DNA from: Desulfobacula sp.
GTDB taxonomy: Bacteria; Desulfobacterota; Desulfobacteria; Desulfobacterales; Desulfobacteraceae
Direction: 5' to 3'
Assembly (NCBI RefSeq): GCF_021107415.1
Contig: NZ_JAIOSW010000399.1
Span: 1-24,322, forward strand
DNA: 24,322 nt
Shown: piece by piece, positions 14,521 through 23,180 of the stretch
Position numbering within the stretch: the stretch's first letter is position 1
How the letters are laid out: each line of letters begins with the position of its first letter
Notes under the pieces: model-generated
What the model saw: only the letters and a program-made list of their open reading frames with translations
Database searches by the model: none
Told to the model about the DNA's origin: nothing
Program-made: the position numbers and the translations under genes

Positions 14521-15267
14521 TCAATGAGTTATTGAAATCCCAAGGGATGAAATCTTTTTTTGAATATTATCATAATGGGAGCCTTTCCAGAAAACGCTTT
14601 TACATAGAGGGCATTGAAAAAAGGTATCAAAATATTGTTTTGTTTTTGGTTCCAAAAGATGTATCACGTCTTTTTTTGCAATAGCCACGAGCTTAACATT
14701 ACACCCCGTGCACCTTGAGAAAAATGAAATTAATTTTTGTAATCCAAAAAAAATAATTGTTTCAATGAGCTGGTCATAGGGCAAATTGGCTTGAATTCGC
14801 TTCGCAAAAACGATTTTCCTTCTTTTTAAAAGATCTGTATCCCGGGTCAGTACGATTCGGCATTCTGTTTCGGCAATATCGGCAATTTCACTATCGGAAT
14901 ATAATGATGAATAGCTGACATCAAAACCCAACATGATCAAAAGACGCCCCAGTCTGATCACATTTATATCTGCAATAAATTTCATAGTGTTAAGCGGCAT
15001 AGGTCTCAGTACTGAAGGGGACAGTACAGCGAATGGCGGAAGTATAGCATGCACATGCAGCACTCCCTGTGATAACGGAATATATGAAAAATTAATTTCC
15101 TGATTATTAAAATCTATGCGCCCGACTTCTGTATGCGGAACACCAAGGGATTCAATGATATCCTTGACAGAGGCTTTCCGATTCAAGAAATATTCAAACC
15201 GGTTACCATTTTTATCATTTGTCAGAAAAAAATCAAACTGTCTTTCAAATTGTATAAAAATTTTCAT
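14521..15267 (-). CDS. Mut7-C RNase-domain protein with N-terminal ubiquitin-like domain
   Basis: A 248-residue protein with the bacterial Mut7-C layout. Residues 1-85 form the ubiquitin/ThiS-like domain. A PIN-like Mut7-C domain follows, with KFIADINVIRLGRLLIMLGFD at ~96-116 (Asp100 equivalent to the first catalytic acid) and IVLTRDTDLLKRR at 138-150. Two zinc-ribbon pairs are Cys186/Cys189 and Cys219/Cys222. The usual L-A-x-L-R around the helix is partly replaced (IRLGRLLIML). Family members are predicted RNases. The gene stands alone, 156 bases before the Ada-like gene; those 156 bases are AT-rich and hold nothing recognisable. The ribosome site is weak. Confidence 0.82.
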   Translation of the reverse strand: MKIFIQFERQFDFFLTNDKNGNRFEYFLNRKASVKDIIESLGVPHTEVGRIDFNNQEINFSYIPLSQGVLHVHAILPPFAVLSPSVLRPMPLNTMKFIADINVIRLGRLLIMLGFDVSYSSLYSDSEIADIAETECRIVLTRDTDLLKRRKIVFAKRIQANLPYDQLIETIIFFGLQKLISFFSRCTGCNVKLVAIAKKDVIHLLEPKTKQYFDTFFQCPLCKSVFWKGSHYDNIQKKISSLGISITH

Positions 15268-15570
15268 TTATTGCCCCAGACTTTTCGATTAACTATTCAA
15301 CTCTAACATATATGTAAATTTTTTCACAATTGTATGTAATTTTTTTCACAATGTTACATTTTTTCCATAGGGAAAAAATTACCCAAAAAACCATTAAATA
15401 CAGTATATTAGGCGTTTCAGGGCAGGTAGAAGCAGGTATATTTCTTGCATATATACTAATTAGACTATGCGCTTGTTATCTTTTGACTCAAGAAAATTTT
15501 ACCCTCACTCTCAGGACAGCGCTGATTATTCTGTTTAAAATTTTGTTTAAATTTAAAGAAGGAGAAAATT
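15268..15570. promoter_or_regulatory. AT-rich leader between divergent genes, with tandem 20-mers and a hairpin
   Basis: 303 bases without a gene. TATGTAA followed by ATTTTTTCACAAT (15311-15330) recurs at 15333-15352 with one mismatch and a 22-base period. A perfect 9-bp hairpin ATTTTTTCC / GGAAAAAAT follows at 15358-15379. Two helical turns between the repeats would suit paired protein-binding sites. No convincing -35/-10 pair for the downstream operon could be picked out. Confidence 0.45.
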
Positions 15571-17634
15571 ATGGAACAAAGGACAAAACAAAAATTATTA
15601 TTATTTTGCATGGCTTTTTTGTTACTCATTTTTTCATCATATCCGTGTTTTTCAGGGATATCTCAAAAAATAAATTATCAGGGGATTCTTGTAAATGATC
15701 TTAATGAACCGCTGGACGGGTCTTTTTCCATTTTATTTTCCATATATGACGTGGGAATCGGCGGGACAGCACTCTGGAGTGGAGCCCAGACGGTTTCAGT
15801 GGAAAACGGTGTTTTCAACGTACTGCTCGGTGCGGTCACTGTCTTCCCGCCAGGGCTGTTCAATGCTCCGCGCTATCTGGGCATCACGGTTGAAACCGAT
15901 CTTGAAATGGTTCCTCGGCAGGAGATAACATCTGCAGCTTTTTCTTTCCTGTCTGAAAGTGCCGACCATGCTGCCCATGCAGATACGGCAGACACAGCCA
16001 TCAATGCAGATCATGCCGTTGAGGCGGACCATGCAGTAACGGCGGACAAAGCTGCCCATGCCACCCATGCAGATACGGCAGACACAGCCAACAAAGCCGG
16101 TAATGCAACAACTGCAGACACGGCAGACTATGCGTTGAATTCAGACAGGCTTGACAGCCTGAATTCCAGTGTTTTTTTTAATCTTGGCCAGAATGAAAAC
16201 GTCACCGGAATCCCTGCATTCAACGGCGGGGTCAGTGGTTCAAGTCAGCCCTTCACCGTGGACAGTACCACTATGGTCAAATTTCTCAATGCAAACTATC
16301 TTGACGGATGGCTTGGTTCTTCTTATGTAAGAGACACGCAGGACTTCGGTCGTTCCGGCGTGTCATCCACTCTTTATGAGGGCACAAGTTCTCTTTCAAG
16401 CAAGTATCTGAACGAGGCAGGACCGGATACAATGAGTGGATCCAGTACAGCCAATATTTTGAGCGTTACAAATACATATACGGGAAGCACAGGGGATTCT
16501 GCAGCTATTTATGCAACTACAGCTGGATATTATGCAGATGGCGCAGTTATTGGTGAAGCTACGGGTACCTATGGTGATGGGGTATACGGTCATTCTACCG
16601 GTCAATATGGTATCGGCGTCAGAGGGGTCTCAGATGGTGATTATGGCTTTGGTGTGTATGGATCTTCCCCGAATAGATACGGGGTTTACGGGTACAGTGG
16701 TGGCACTGTAGATCTATATAGTCGCGGGGTTTACGGATATGCAAGTAACACTGGGGATGTTGAAAATTACGGTGGTTATTTTCAGGCCAAAGGAGACAAG
16801 GGACGCGGGGTTTACGGGTATGCCTCGGACAGTGGCAGTGTTACCAATTACGGGGGATATTTTAAGGCCAATGGTCTTTATGGAAAAGCTGGATACTTTA
16901 TAGCCGATGGACAATATGCGTGTGGTTTGTTTGCTGAAAACAATTATTCCTCAACTACTTTGTATGCCAGACTTGCATCAAGCGGCACTGCAGTAACCGG
17001 TTATTACAGCTCTGCCAGTTATGCCTGGCTTGGCACACATGATTATGCAGTATGGGGTCAGAATGGATATTCCGGCGGCTATGGCGGCCGGTTCCGTGCA
17101 TACGGCACCAATGGTATTGGTGTCTACGGTGAATGCACTTCTTCAGGCGGCTGGGCCGGTGTGTTTAAAGGAAAAGTAAAAATTCAGAACAGTGGTGGCC
17201 AGACCGTCATGGAGATGGGAGAAGGCCTTGATTATGCCGAAGGATTTCATGTAACAGATCCCCTCAAGGTGGCACCGGGCGCTGTAATGGTAATTGATTC
17301 CGATAATCCCGGGCAGCTTGCCATCTGCCAAAAGGCTTATGACAAACGGGTGGCCGGAATTGTTGCCGGGGCCAACAACCTGGGTTCAGGGATCCGGCTG
17401 GGAGTCGGCAAATTTGATCATGACGTGGCTCTTGCCGGTCGGGTATACTGCAACGTTGATGCGTCTCTGATGGCCATTGAACCCGGTGATCTTTTGACAA
17501 CATCCGGCAGGGCCGGTTATGCCATGAAAGTCTGTGATTCTTCCCAGGCCCAGGGAGCAATACTGGGAAAGGCCATGGAAAAATTAGAAAAAGGCAACAC
17601 AGGCCAGATCCTTGTTCTGGTGACCTTACAATAA
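15571..17634 (+). CDS. Exported tail-fibre-like repeat protein with peptidase-G2/chaperone-like C-terminus
   Basis: A 687-residue protein. A signal peptide covers residues ~1-29 (hydrophobic LLLFCMAFLLLIFSS). Residues 30-125 form a domain common in secreted bacterial repeat proteins (INYQGILVNDLNEPLDG). Residues 131-192 are alternating Ala-Asp/His-Ala repeats likely to form a trimeric coiled stalk. Residues ~305-540 carry repeated G-V-Y-G-Y and Y-G-G-Y-F units resembling beta-rich phage fibre shafts. The C-terminal 140 residues (GLDYAEGF, RVAGIVAGAN, LAGRVYCNVD, IEPGDLLTTS) match the conserved end module of such proteins, related to the tail-spike peptidase G2/intramolecular chaperone. It probably forms a surface fibre. 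AAGGAG precedes the ATG; the next gene starts 17 bases downstream. Confidence 0.75.
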   Translation: MEQRTKQKLLLFCMAFLLLIFSSYPCFSGISQKINYQGILVNDLNEPLDGSFSILFSIYDVGIGGTALWSGAQTVSVENGVFNVLLGAVTVFPPGLFNAPRYLGITVETDLEMVPRQEITSAAFSFLSESADHAAHADTADTAINADHAVEADHAVTADKAAHATHADTADTANKAGNATTADTADYALNSDRLDSLNSSVFFNLGQNENVTGIPAFNGGVSGSSQPFTVDSTTMVKFLNANYLDGWLGSSYVRDTQDFGRSGVSSTLYEGTSSLSSKYLNEAGPDTMSGSSTANILSVTNTYTGSTGDSAAIYATTAGYYADGAVIGEATGTYGDGVYGHSTGQYGIGVRGVSDGDYGFGVYGSSPNRYGVYGYSGGTVDLYSRGVYGYASNTGDVENYGGYFQAKGDKGRGVYGYASDSGSVTNYGGYFKANGLYGKAGYFIADGQYACGLFAENNYSSTTLYARLASSGTAVTGYYSSASYAWLGTHDYAVWGQNGYSGGYGGRFRAYGTNGIGVYGECTSSGGWAGVFKGKVKIQNSGGQTVMEMGEGLDYAEGFHVTDPLKVAPGAVMVIDSDNPGQLAICQKAYDKRVAGIVAGANNLGSGIRLGVGKFDHDVALAGRVYCNVDASLMAIEPGDLLTTSGRAGYAMKVCDSSQAQGAILGKAMEKLEKGNTGQILVLVTLQ
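15974..16090 (+). repeat. Exact 27-base repeats at 90-base spacing inside the fibre gene
   Basis: The 27 bases beginning CCCATGCAGATACGGC at 15974-16000 recur without change at 16064-16090. They encode the Ala-His-Ala-Asp-Thr-Ala-Asp-Thr-Ala segment of the stalk. Identity at silent positions points to recent duplication or gene conversion. Confidence 0.85.
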
Positions 17635-17651
17635 AGGGAGGAAAAATTATC

Positions 17652-19190
17652 ATGAACAAGATAATGATATCATTTCTTATACTGGTCATGGGATTCTTCC
17701 TGGCTGCCGGGACGGGGTTCTGCGAGGAATCAATGACAATGGAGCGGATGAAAAACGCCCAGATAGTTGATACAATCAGGCCAATAGATGACCCCAGGCT
17801 CAGAAAAGCTGAAAATACCGATCGTGTTTTTATACGGCTTGAAAATATGCTGCTGAACCGGGTGTCCTTTTTCCATCAGAGAAAAATCGGTCAGGCCATT
17901 GTAGAGAAAAATTTTATCCGGTACAAATTCAATACCGAAACCAGTGAAAAAACAGAAGAGACCCGAAAATGGCGTAATGACCTGCCGGATAAACTGCCGC
18001 CCATCATTGATCAATCCCGGGCCGAGTCCCAGGTAAACGGTGAGATCCTGTCCATCCGGCTCATTTATATCTCTCCTGAATCTGAAATTTTCAAGATAAC
18101 ACCTGTGCCCGAAAATCCCTGCTGGATCATCCGGACCCGTATCGACGATTCAAGAAAAGTGATTATTATTGATGCCGTGTCCGGAGAATATCTGGGCCAG
18201 GGACTTCCGGCCCCTTATGAGGGGTTTTCCATGCACGGGCCGGATCATCCCCCGGACTGTGATGATAACAACCCGCTGTGGTACAGCCATGCCCAGAATG
18301 CCCACAACTGGTTTGAAACCATGGACTATGATACCATCCGTGACGGCAGTGCCTATGGATCAGTGGTACAGAGCCATATTCAGTCCGACTCCACAGTCAT
18401 GTTTTATGAACTGGATCATGGCGGGGCTACCTCTTTTAAAAATCGATGTGATGACGATATCCTTGCCAGTGAAATTGATACCTGGATTAATGGATATGCC
18501 CCCATGGGATTTGCATTTATCGGCAGCTGCATGGGCTTAAGCAGCACGGGAAACGGGACCTTTGAGCATGAATTCAGAAAAGAGGGCCTGGCACAGGATA
18601 CAGTAGTGGTCGGCTATAACGGCATGAGCTTATCGGTCTGTGAAGATGACTGCTGGGGTCATGCCATTGCCTGGCAGACAAAGCTTTTCAGTGAAATGAA
18701 TGACGGACATACCGTTGCCTATGCCTATGCCCAGGCCAATCTTGATTATCCTGACTGTACAGACGAAGGCAGGTTCTGCATGCTGTACCGGGGAGACGGC
18801 AATCTTAAGTTTGCCGGAACCGGTGTACCCAAGGTAAAAAGAAGTATTTCAGGATCTATTTACAATATAGTGATCACCTCGCCAATTTATTTGGATATCT
18901 CTCCGCTTCCCGGTGTGCCAAGTCGATTCTATCACCGACCCTATTTTGTCAGAGCCAGTATCACTGTCCCTTCGACAAAGCATTTGACCCTGAATACCAC
19001 CAGTACCAATAAATATATTGACCTGGCATTTCTCAACAGTGCCAAGTTGATTATGGATGGTACCTACCTTAATGCCAACGGGTCCCATGGCGGGGTCAAA
19101 TTTGTTTCCGGCATCAATCAAAACAAGGGAATGCAATTCAACGGAGAATTCAAAATGTATGATGGGGGTGAAATCCGTGTGTATGAATAA
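17652..19190 (+). CDS. Secreted caspase-fold-like (clan CD) putative cysteine peptidase
   Basis: A 512-residue exported protein not recognised as a named family. A signal peptide ends near residue 24 (AAGTGFCEE). Residues ~35-190 end in a PepSY-like strand set (CWIIRTRIDDSRKVIIIDAVSGEYLG), as in peptidase propeptides. Residues ~207-380 show clan CD hallmarks. One is His256-Gly257 in VMFYELDHGG; the other is Cys293 at the end of a hydrophobic strand, GFAFIGSCMG. A later helix HAIAWQTKLF then HTVAYAYAQANL resembles the end of CHAT/caspase-like domains. The C-terminal ~115 residues look beta-rich. Inference: a self- or fibre-processing protease in the periplasm or on the surface. It lies between the fibre gene and the dockerin-tagged gene; a GGAG-like site precedes the ATG. 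The export call is firm; peptidase activity is a prediction. Confidence 0.65.
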   Translation: MNKIMISFLILVMGFFLAAGTGFCEESMTMERMKNAQIVDTIRPIDDPRLRKAENTDRVFIRLENMLLNRVSFFHQRKIGQAIVEKNFIRYKFNTETSEKTEETRKWRNDLPDKLPPIIDQSRAESQVNGEILSIRLIYISPESEIFKITPVPENPCWIIRTRIDDSRKVIIIDAVSGEYLGQGLPAPYEGFSMHGPDHPPDCDDNNPLWYSHAQNAHNWFETMDYDTIRDGSAYGSVVQSHIQSDSTVMFYELDHGGATSFKNRCDDDILASEIDTWINGYAPMGFAFIGSCMGLSSTGNGTFEHEFRKEGLAQDTVVVGYNGMSLSVCEDDCWGHAIAWQTKLFSEMNDGHTVAYAYAQANLDYPDCTDEGRFCMLYRGDGNLKFAGTGVPKVKRSISGSIYNIVITSPIYLDISPLPGVPSRFYHRPYFVRASITVPSTKHLTLNTTSTNKYIDLAFLNSAKLIMDGTYLNANGSHGGVKFVSGINQNKGMQFNGEFKMYDGGEIRVYE

Positions 19191-19242
19191 CACTCCGGAC
19201 ATTTCATTGAATGATATGTTAAACAATTGCCAGGAGAAATAT

Positions 19243-19617
19243 ATGAAAAAAATGTTTCTGTGCATAATTTTGCTGTCAGCTGTTTTTTTTGTCTTTCCGG
19301 TTGCAGCAGGCATGCAAAGTTCCAATTATGCCATTAAAAATAGTGTGATGTCTAATGGCGGGGGGAATATGGGATTTGGGAGTGTTTATACCGGTTCTAC
19401 CCTGGGCCAGCCCTCTCCGATTAAATCAATGGCATCCGATCATTTTGGAGTGTATTCAGGATTCTGGTACACTGTCATGCCAATGGGATGTGTCTGGGAT
19501 TTTGAACCGGACGGTGATGTGGATGGTGCCGACCTGAAAATGTTCATTCAGGGTGGTATTGGATCTGATCTTGAAAGTTTTGCCGGTGAGTTTGGAAGGG
19601 CTGACTGCCCCGATTAA
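19243..19617 (+). CDS. Small exported protein with dockerin-like C-terminal tail
   Basis: A 124-residue protein from the ATG at 19243, chosen for AGGAG six bases upstream and a clean signal peptide (MKKMFLCIILLSAVFFVF, cleavage near residue 22). Residues 25-76 follow a pattern seen in secreted proteins of related bacteria: SSNYAIKNSVMSNGGG, then GSTLGQPSPI, then GVYSGFWYTV. Residues 82-122 form a tail: Cys82, an EF-hand-like loop DGDVDGADL (90-98), then FAGEFGRADCPD. The tail is shared with the 1113-residue protein at 19794-23135. It is probably periplasmic or surface-attached and co-transcribed with the two genes before it (53-base gap). No function is known. Confidence 0.75.
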   Translation: MKKMFLCIILLSAVFFVFPVAAGMQSSNYAIKNSVMSNGGGNMGFGSVYTGSTLGQPSPIKSMASDHFGVYSGFWYTVMPMGCVWDFEPDGDVDGADLKMFIQGGIGSDLESFAGEFGRADCPD

Positions 19618-19628
19618 AAAGTGTCACT

Positions 19629-19678
19629 AAATATTTAATCCGGCAGGGTCTATAAATGGCCCTGCTGAATATTTTTGA
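19629..19678 (+). terminator. Terminator after the three-gene secreted-protein operon
   Basis: The core stem is CGGCAGGG (19641-19648) against CCCTGCTG (19660-19667), with one G-U pair, flanked by AATATT on both sides and followed by TTTTT. It lies 23 bases beyond the stop of the small dockerin-tailed gene and separates it from the 19794 gene. Confidence 0.75.
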
Positions 19679-19793
19679 TTTGAGGCTATACCAGGACTTG
19701 GAGGTTTTTGAATTGGTCGACACGAATTGTCTGAACCATACCTCAGGTAATCGTTTATAGGGGTCAAATAAAAGAACCATAAAGGAGTCCATC

Positions 19794-22700
19794 ATGTCAA
19801 CATCATCAAGAAAGATGGTTATTTTGTTGTCTTGGGTTGTCATAATTGTTATGACGTCCGTCAATTCCGAAGCCTGGGAGATACAGACCGGGGATTTTAT
19901 TCCCGCAGACACCTTGATCACCTACCCTGACATCGGTGTGAGTCGGATCTCAGACACACAGATTTCTGTTGATAGAAATGGGGATGGCCTGACCGCATCT
20001 ACTTACGATTTGCCTTCCGAGATTCAACCGGATTCCAGTCCGGAGGACTTTTTTGTAGAGTATCGGCTTTCCCCAACTCGACAGATTCTCTATTCCTGGA
20101 AATATTCTGCTTCCGTTGGCAGTCCTGCGGTTTGCGGCGGTGATACGGGAAACGTTCGGGTCTTTTTTCACAAGCTCGACGATCCTCCCGGTTCGGGTAT
20201 GACCAACCTCATGACCAACCTTGAAACGGCTAGTGCCTGTATGCCCCAGGGCGTAGACATTTCTCCATTGTTTTACGACAAGCACGTCTATGACCCTATC
20301 CGGACGGTCGTGGTGGTATCAGGACAGGCTCCCCCTATCGGCATATATCATACCGTGCTGTGGGTCGATCTGAAAAACGGCGGGGCCAATCTCGATGCCG
20401 ACTTTTACAAACACATCATAGACGAAGTGGAGTTTGCGCCATCGGGGAATGCCGCCTTCATCCGGCACGGTTACAATGCCACCACGATGGGAAGGTACGA
20501 CAACTACGCACTGATTGATCTGTGCGGCAGCCCGCTGGGTAACATTGTGACCACAAGGGCACATCCTGATGACATTACAACGGCCCGTGTGAACAGTGTG
20601 AGTACCCATGTTGAAATAAAGGTGATGGCTGACAGCTACGAGGAGACTTTCCTATTGGATGATTGTTCGGCCGGCACGGAGGACCTGTTCACCCTCCAAA
20701 TAATACCTGCTGTCGGGGGGTACGTGGAATCCAATTCTCCGGTCATAGGAGGCATTTTATGTTATCACACCGGCGATTGCGAGGAGACCTACCTGAATGG
20801 CCAGACGGTGGACCTGACAGCCACCGCTCACACGGCATGGGGCTATGTGTTTACGGGTTGGAGCGGTGATTGTTCCGGTACCAATCCAACGACCCAGGTA
20901 CTCATGGATGCCGATAAGACCTGTACCGCCACGTTCGGGCATGCTTTCCTTGAGATCTCCAAAACCAGCCTTAGCCCTTCCTCGGTCCCCCGGGAGAGCA
21001 ACATCGAATATGCTCTGGATTACGAGAACGGGTCCGTTGCTGTATCCAATGTGGTGATCGAAGACACCCTTTCTGCAGGGGTTTCCTTTGTTTCGGCCAA
21101 CTCCGGCGGCACAGAATCGGGGGGTATTGTCACGTGGAACCTGGGGACTTTGGCGGCAAATGCAACAGGGCAGGTTACCTTCACCGTAAGCACTGACTGT
21201 GATACCTTGACCCCTGTTCGGAACGACACGTTTAGTATCACGAGCACGGAAACAGGCCTCACCCAGGGTATGGGATTTGTGGAGACCACCTTTGATGCGG
21301 CCAGTACGGAGCCGGTGACAATAGTCATTACATCGATTCCACAAAACACCCCCCTCAGAAGCGGCAACTCAGTCACCCATGGAATCACCCTGACCAATAC
21401 GGAATTGCAGACCCATCACTGCCTGAGAATGGTCATCCGGGCCGGTACTCTCATGGATTTTGGTACCATCTTGAACGATGGCGGCGGCATGATTGACCAG
21501 GCCAGCCCAAATCAGTGGGAGTGGCGGGGAACCATCGGGGCCGGTAACAGCACTACCATTTCCTTCACCACCGTGGTTGAGGACTGTCTCTACGCTTCAT
21601 TCAGCGAGACCCGGCTCAACGGATCACAGCCCATCAGGGTCCAGAACGCTGACGGCGTAGAGGTAGGCTCGGGCATGCCACCAGGGCCCTTTCCGGTCCA
21701 GAAACCGGTTACCTTGAGTTACTCGGCCCTCAACCTTGGACCGGCCCAGAGTTATTTTGACGAGCAATACCAGGTGTCCAGACCAGGAGCCAACGTGGAC
21801 TTTCAGATCGTCCTGACCAATGTCTTTCCTGAAAATCAGAGTGCTGTGTCCGTTAATGTGCAGATTCCCGACGGGTTCACGCCTGTGGGTGATCCCCCTT
21901 TCATTTCGCCTACCGATACCGGGGCAACCTTTGACGGCTTGAACAAGACCATATCGTGGACCGGACCGATTCCTGGAAACAGCACGGTCACCATTACCTA
22001 CCTGGCCACCTTGGAGGCAAACGCCTCTTGCAGGGAGAGGAATGTGGCTGCCGGAGTAACAGGGAGCTGCGCCAATCTGTTGACCAACCTAACCATTTTA
22101 AAGGTCCCGGAACCTCCGGGCATGTCCTATCTAACCGGGCTGGACAGTTTTAATGGTCTGTTTACGTGGACACCTGGTGTGGACCAGGGGTTTCAGGAGT
22201 TGTTGTGCTTGCCTGCCGAATTTATGACAGGGCTGAGCCGATCCGAAGCGAATGATTTGTGGGTGTCGGGCCGACCGACTTTTCGTTTCAACCCGTACTC
22301 CCTCGATTTTGTCATTTATGACAATGCCCTGTACGATGACTTCCCGGAAAACACTTTTTTGCGGGACGTGGCCTTTGACGGAGACACAGACACGGCGATC
22401 TTTCTGGGCAATCGGAATGACGGGGGGACTGACAAGTCGGCTGTCAAACGCTATGATCCAGACACCGGACTGACCAGTGACATTATCGATGAATTGCCGG
22501 TCCTGGGCCGGATTGTGGTCGATCCCGACGGCATGATTGCCGGGCTCACCGAGTGGGATCTCTTTCGGATCGACCCTGGAGCTCCAGCTAACTATCAGAC
22601 CTTTGCCGCCCCTGGGATTCTGCATTTTAACGAAAGCACTTTGAGTTTGGACAGGGATGGGGATTTCCTGGTTCAATGCGTCGAGTATTCCGGGCTGAAT

Positions 22701-23135
22701 GCGGTTCGGGAACCTGTGCTCAAGATGGACCGGCAGGCCGGCACGTTTGCTGAGATTATCCCCGATCTGGCAGCGGTTCTGCAAGTCCCCTTTTTCTCCT
22801 TCAACTCGTCTTCCGTTGGTCCATCCGGTGAAATCTACTTTGGAAAGACCTCTGGCAACGACGTGGCCGAGATACACAGGGGAGGATTGGCCAGCGGGAC
22901 TTTCCTTTCCTGGATAGGAACCGTGCCGTCCCAATCGTCTCCAGGGATCAACATGGGGACCCTGGCCGCCCTGGTGTACACCGATGCCTGTCCGGAAAAT
23001 GTGGATATGGACAGCGATCTGGATCTGGACGGCCTCGATTTGAGCGCCTTCATCGCAAACTTGAGCACAGGGTCTCCGGTGATTTCGATTAATGCATTTT
23101 CTCGTTTTTTTGGTCGTACGGACTGCCCAAATTGA
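19794..23135 (+). CDS. Large exported DUF11/InlB-repeat adhesin-like protein with dockerin-like tail
   Basis: A 1113-residue secreted protein. A signal peptide covers residues 1-27 (VILLSWVVIIVMTSV). Residues ~30-300 are an unrecognised beta-rich region. Residues ~303-383 are an InlB-type repeat (YVFTGWSGDCSG, ADKTCTATF). DUF11-like Ig-fold repeats run at ~384-470 (VIEDTLSAGVSFVSA), ~505-600 and ~640-760 (NVQIPDGFTPVGD). Residues ~775-1060 look like a propeller-type domain (LGRIVVDPDG, SVGPSGEIYFGK). The C-terminal tail (1066-1112) has Cys1066, an acidic loop DSDLDLDGLDL and FFGRTDCPN. It is probably a surface structural or binding protein. AAGGAG lies upstream of the ATG. Its base composition is visibly more GC-rich than its neighbours, suggesting a separate origin. 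Confidence 0.8.
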   Translation: MSTSSRKMVILLSWVVIIVMTSVNSEAWEIQTGDFIPADTLITYPDIGVSRISDTQISVDRNGDGLTASTYDLPSEIQPDSSPEDFFVEYRLSPTRQILYSWKYSASVGSPAVCGGDTGNVRVFFHKLDDPPGSGMTNLMTNLETASACMPQGVDISPLFYDKHVYDPIRTVVVVSGQAPPIGIYHTVLWVDLKNGGANLDADFYKHIIDEVEFAPSGNAAFIRHGYNATTMGRYDNYALIDLCGSPLGNIVTTRAHPDDITTARVNSVSTHVEIKVMADSYEETFLLDDCSAGTEDLFTLQIIPAVGGYVESNSPVIGGILCYHTGDCEETYLNGQTVDLTATAHTAWGYVFTGWSGDCSGTNPTTQVLMDADKTCTATFGHAFLEISKTSLSPSSVPRESNIEYALDYENGSVAVSNVVIEDTLSAGVSFVSANSGGTESGGIVTWNLGTLAANATGQVTFTVSTDCDTLTPVRNDTFSITSTETGLTQGMGFVETTFDAASTEPVTIVITSIPQNTPLRSGNSVTHGITLTNTELQTHHCLRMVIRAGTLMDFGTILNDGGGMIDQASPNQWEWRGTIGAGNSTTISFTTVVEDCLYASFSETRLNGSQPIRVQNADGVEVGSGMPPGPFPVQKPVTLSYSALNLGPAQSYFDEQYQVSRPGANVDFQIVLTNVFPENQSAVSVNVQIPDGFTPVGDPPFISPTDTGATFDGLNKTISWTGPIPGNSTVTITYLATLEANASCRERNVAAGVTGSCANLLTNLTILKVPEPPGMSYLTGLDSFNGLFTWTPGVDQGFQELLCLPAEFMTGLSRSEANDLWVSGRPTFRFNPYSLDFVIYDNALYDDFPENTFLRDVAFDGDTDTAIFLGNRNDGGTDKSAVKRYDPDTGLTSDIIDELPVLGRIVVDPDGMIAGLTEWDLFRIDPGAPANYQTFAAPGILHFNESTLSLDRDGDFLVQCVEYSGLNAVREPVLKMDRQAGTFAEIIPDLAAVLQVPFFSFNSSSVGPSGEIYFGKTSGNDVAEIHRGGLASGTFLSWIGTVPSQSSPGINMGTLAALVYTDACPENVDMDSDLDLDGLDLSAFIANLSTGSPVISINAFSRFFGRTDCPN

Positions 23136-23148
23136 TATTTTTAAATCA

Positions 23149-23167
23149 TTCCTTCTAACTGAAGGAA
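23149..23167. terminator. Short bidirectional hairpin between convergent genes
   Basis: TTCCTTC / GAAGGAA around TAACT, followed by AATTTT on the plus strand. It lies between the stop of the large exported protein and the end of the FmdB gene. The stem is only 7 bp, so efficiency is uncertain. Confidence 0.45.
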
Positions 23168-23180
23168 AATTTTATCCCGC

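Noticed and set aside
14451..14684. A 77-residue plus-strand frame over the 3' end of the Mut7-C gene
   Set aside because: It lies mostly opposite the coding sequence of the Mut7-C protein, has no ribosome site, and resembles no family.
17652..19190. Assignment of the secreted protein as a gingipain (C25) or clostripain (C11)
   Set aside because: Only the general clan CD His-Gly and Cys contexts are visible; family-specific motifs could not be recognised, so only a fold-level call is made.
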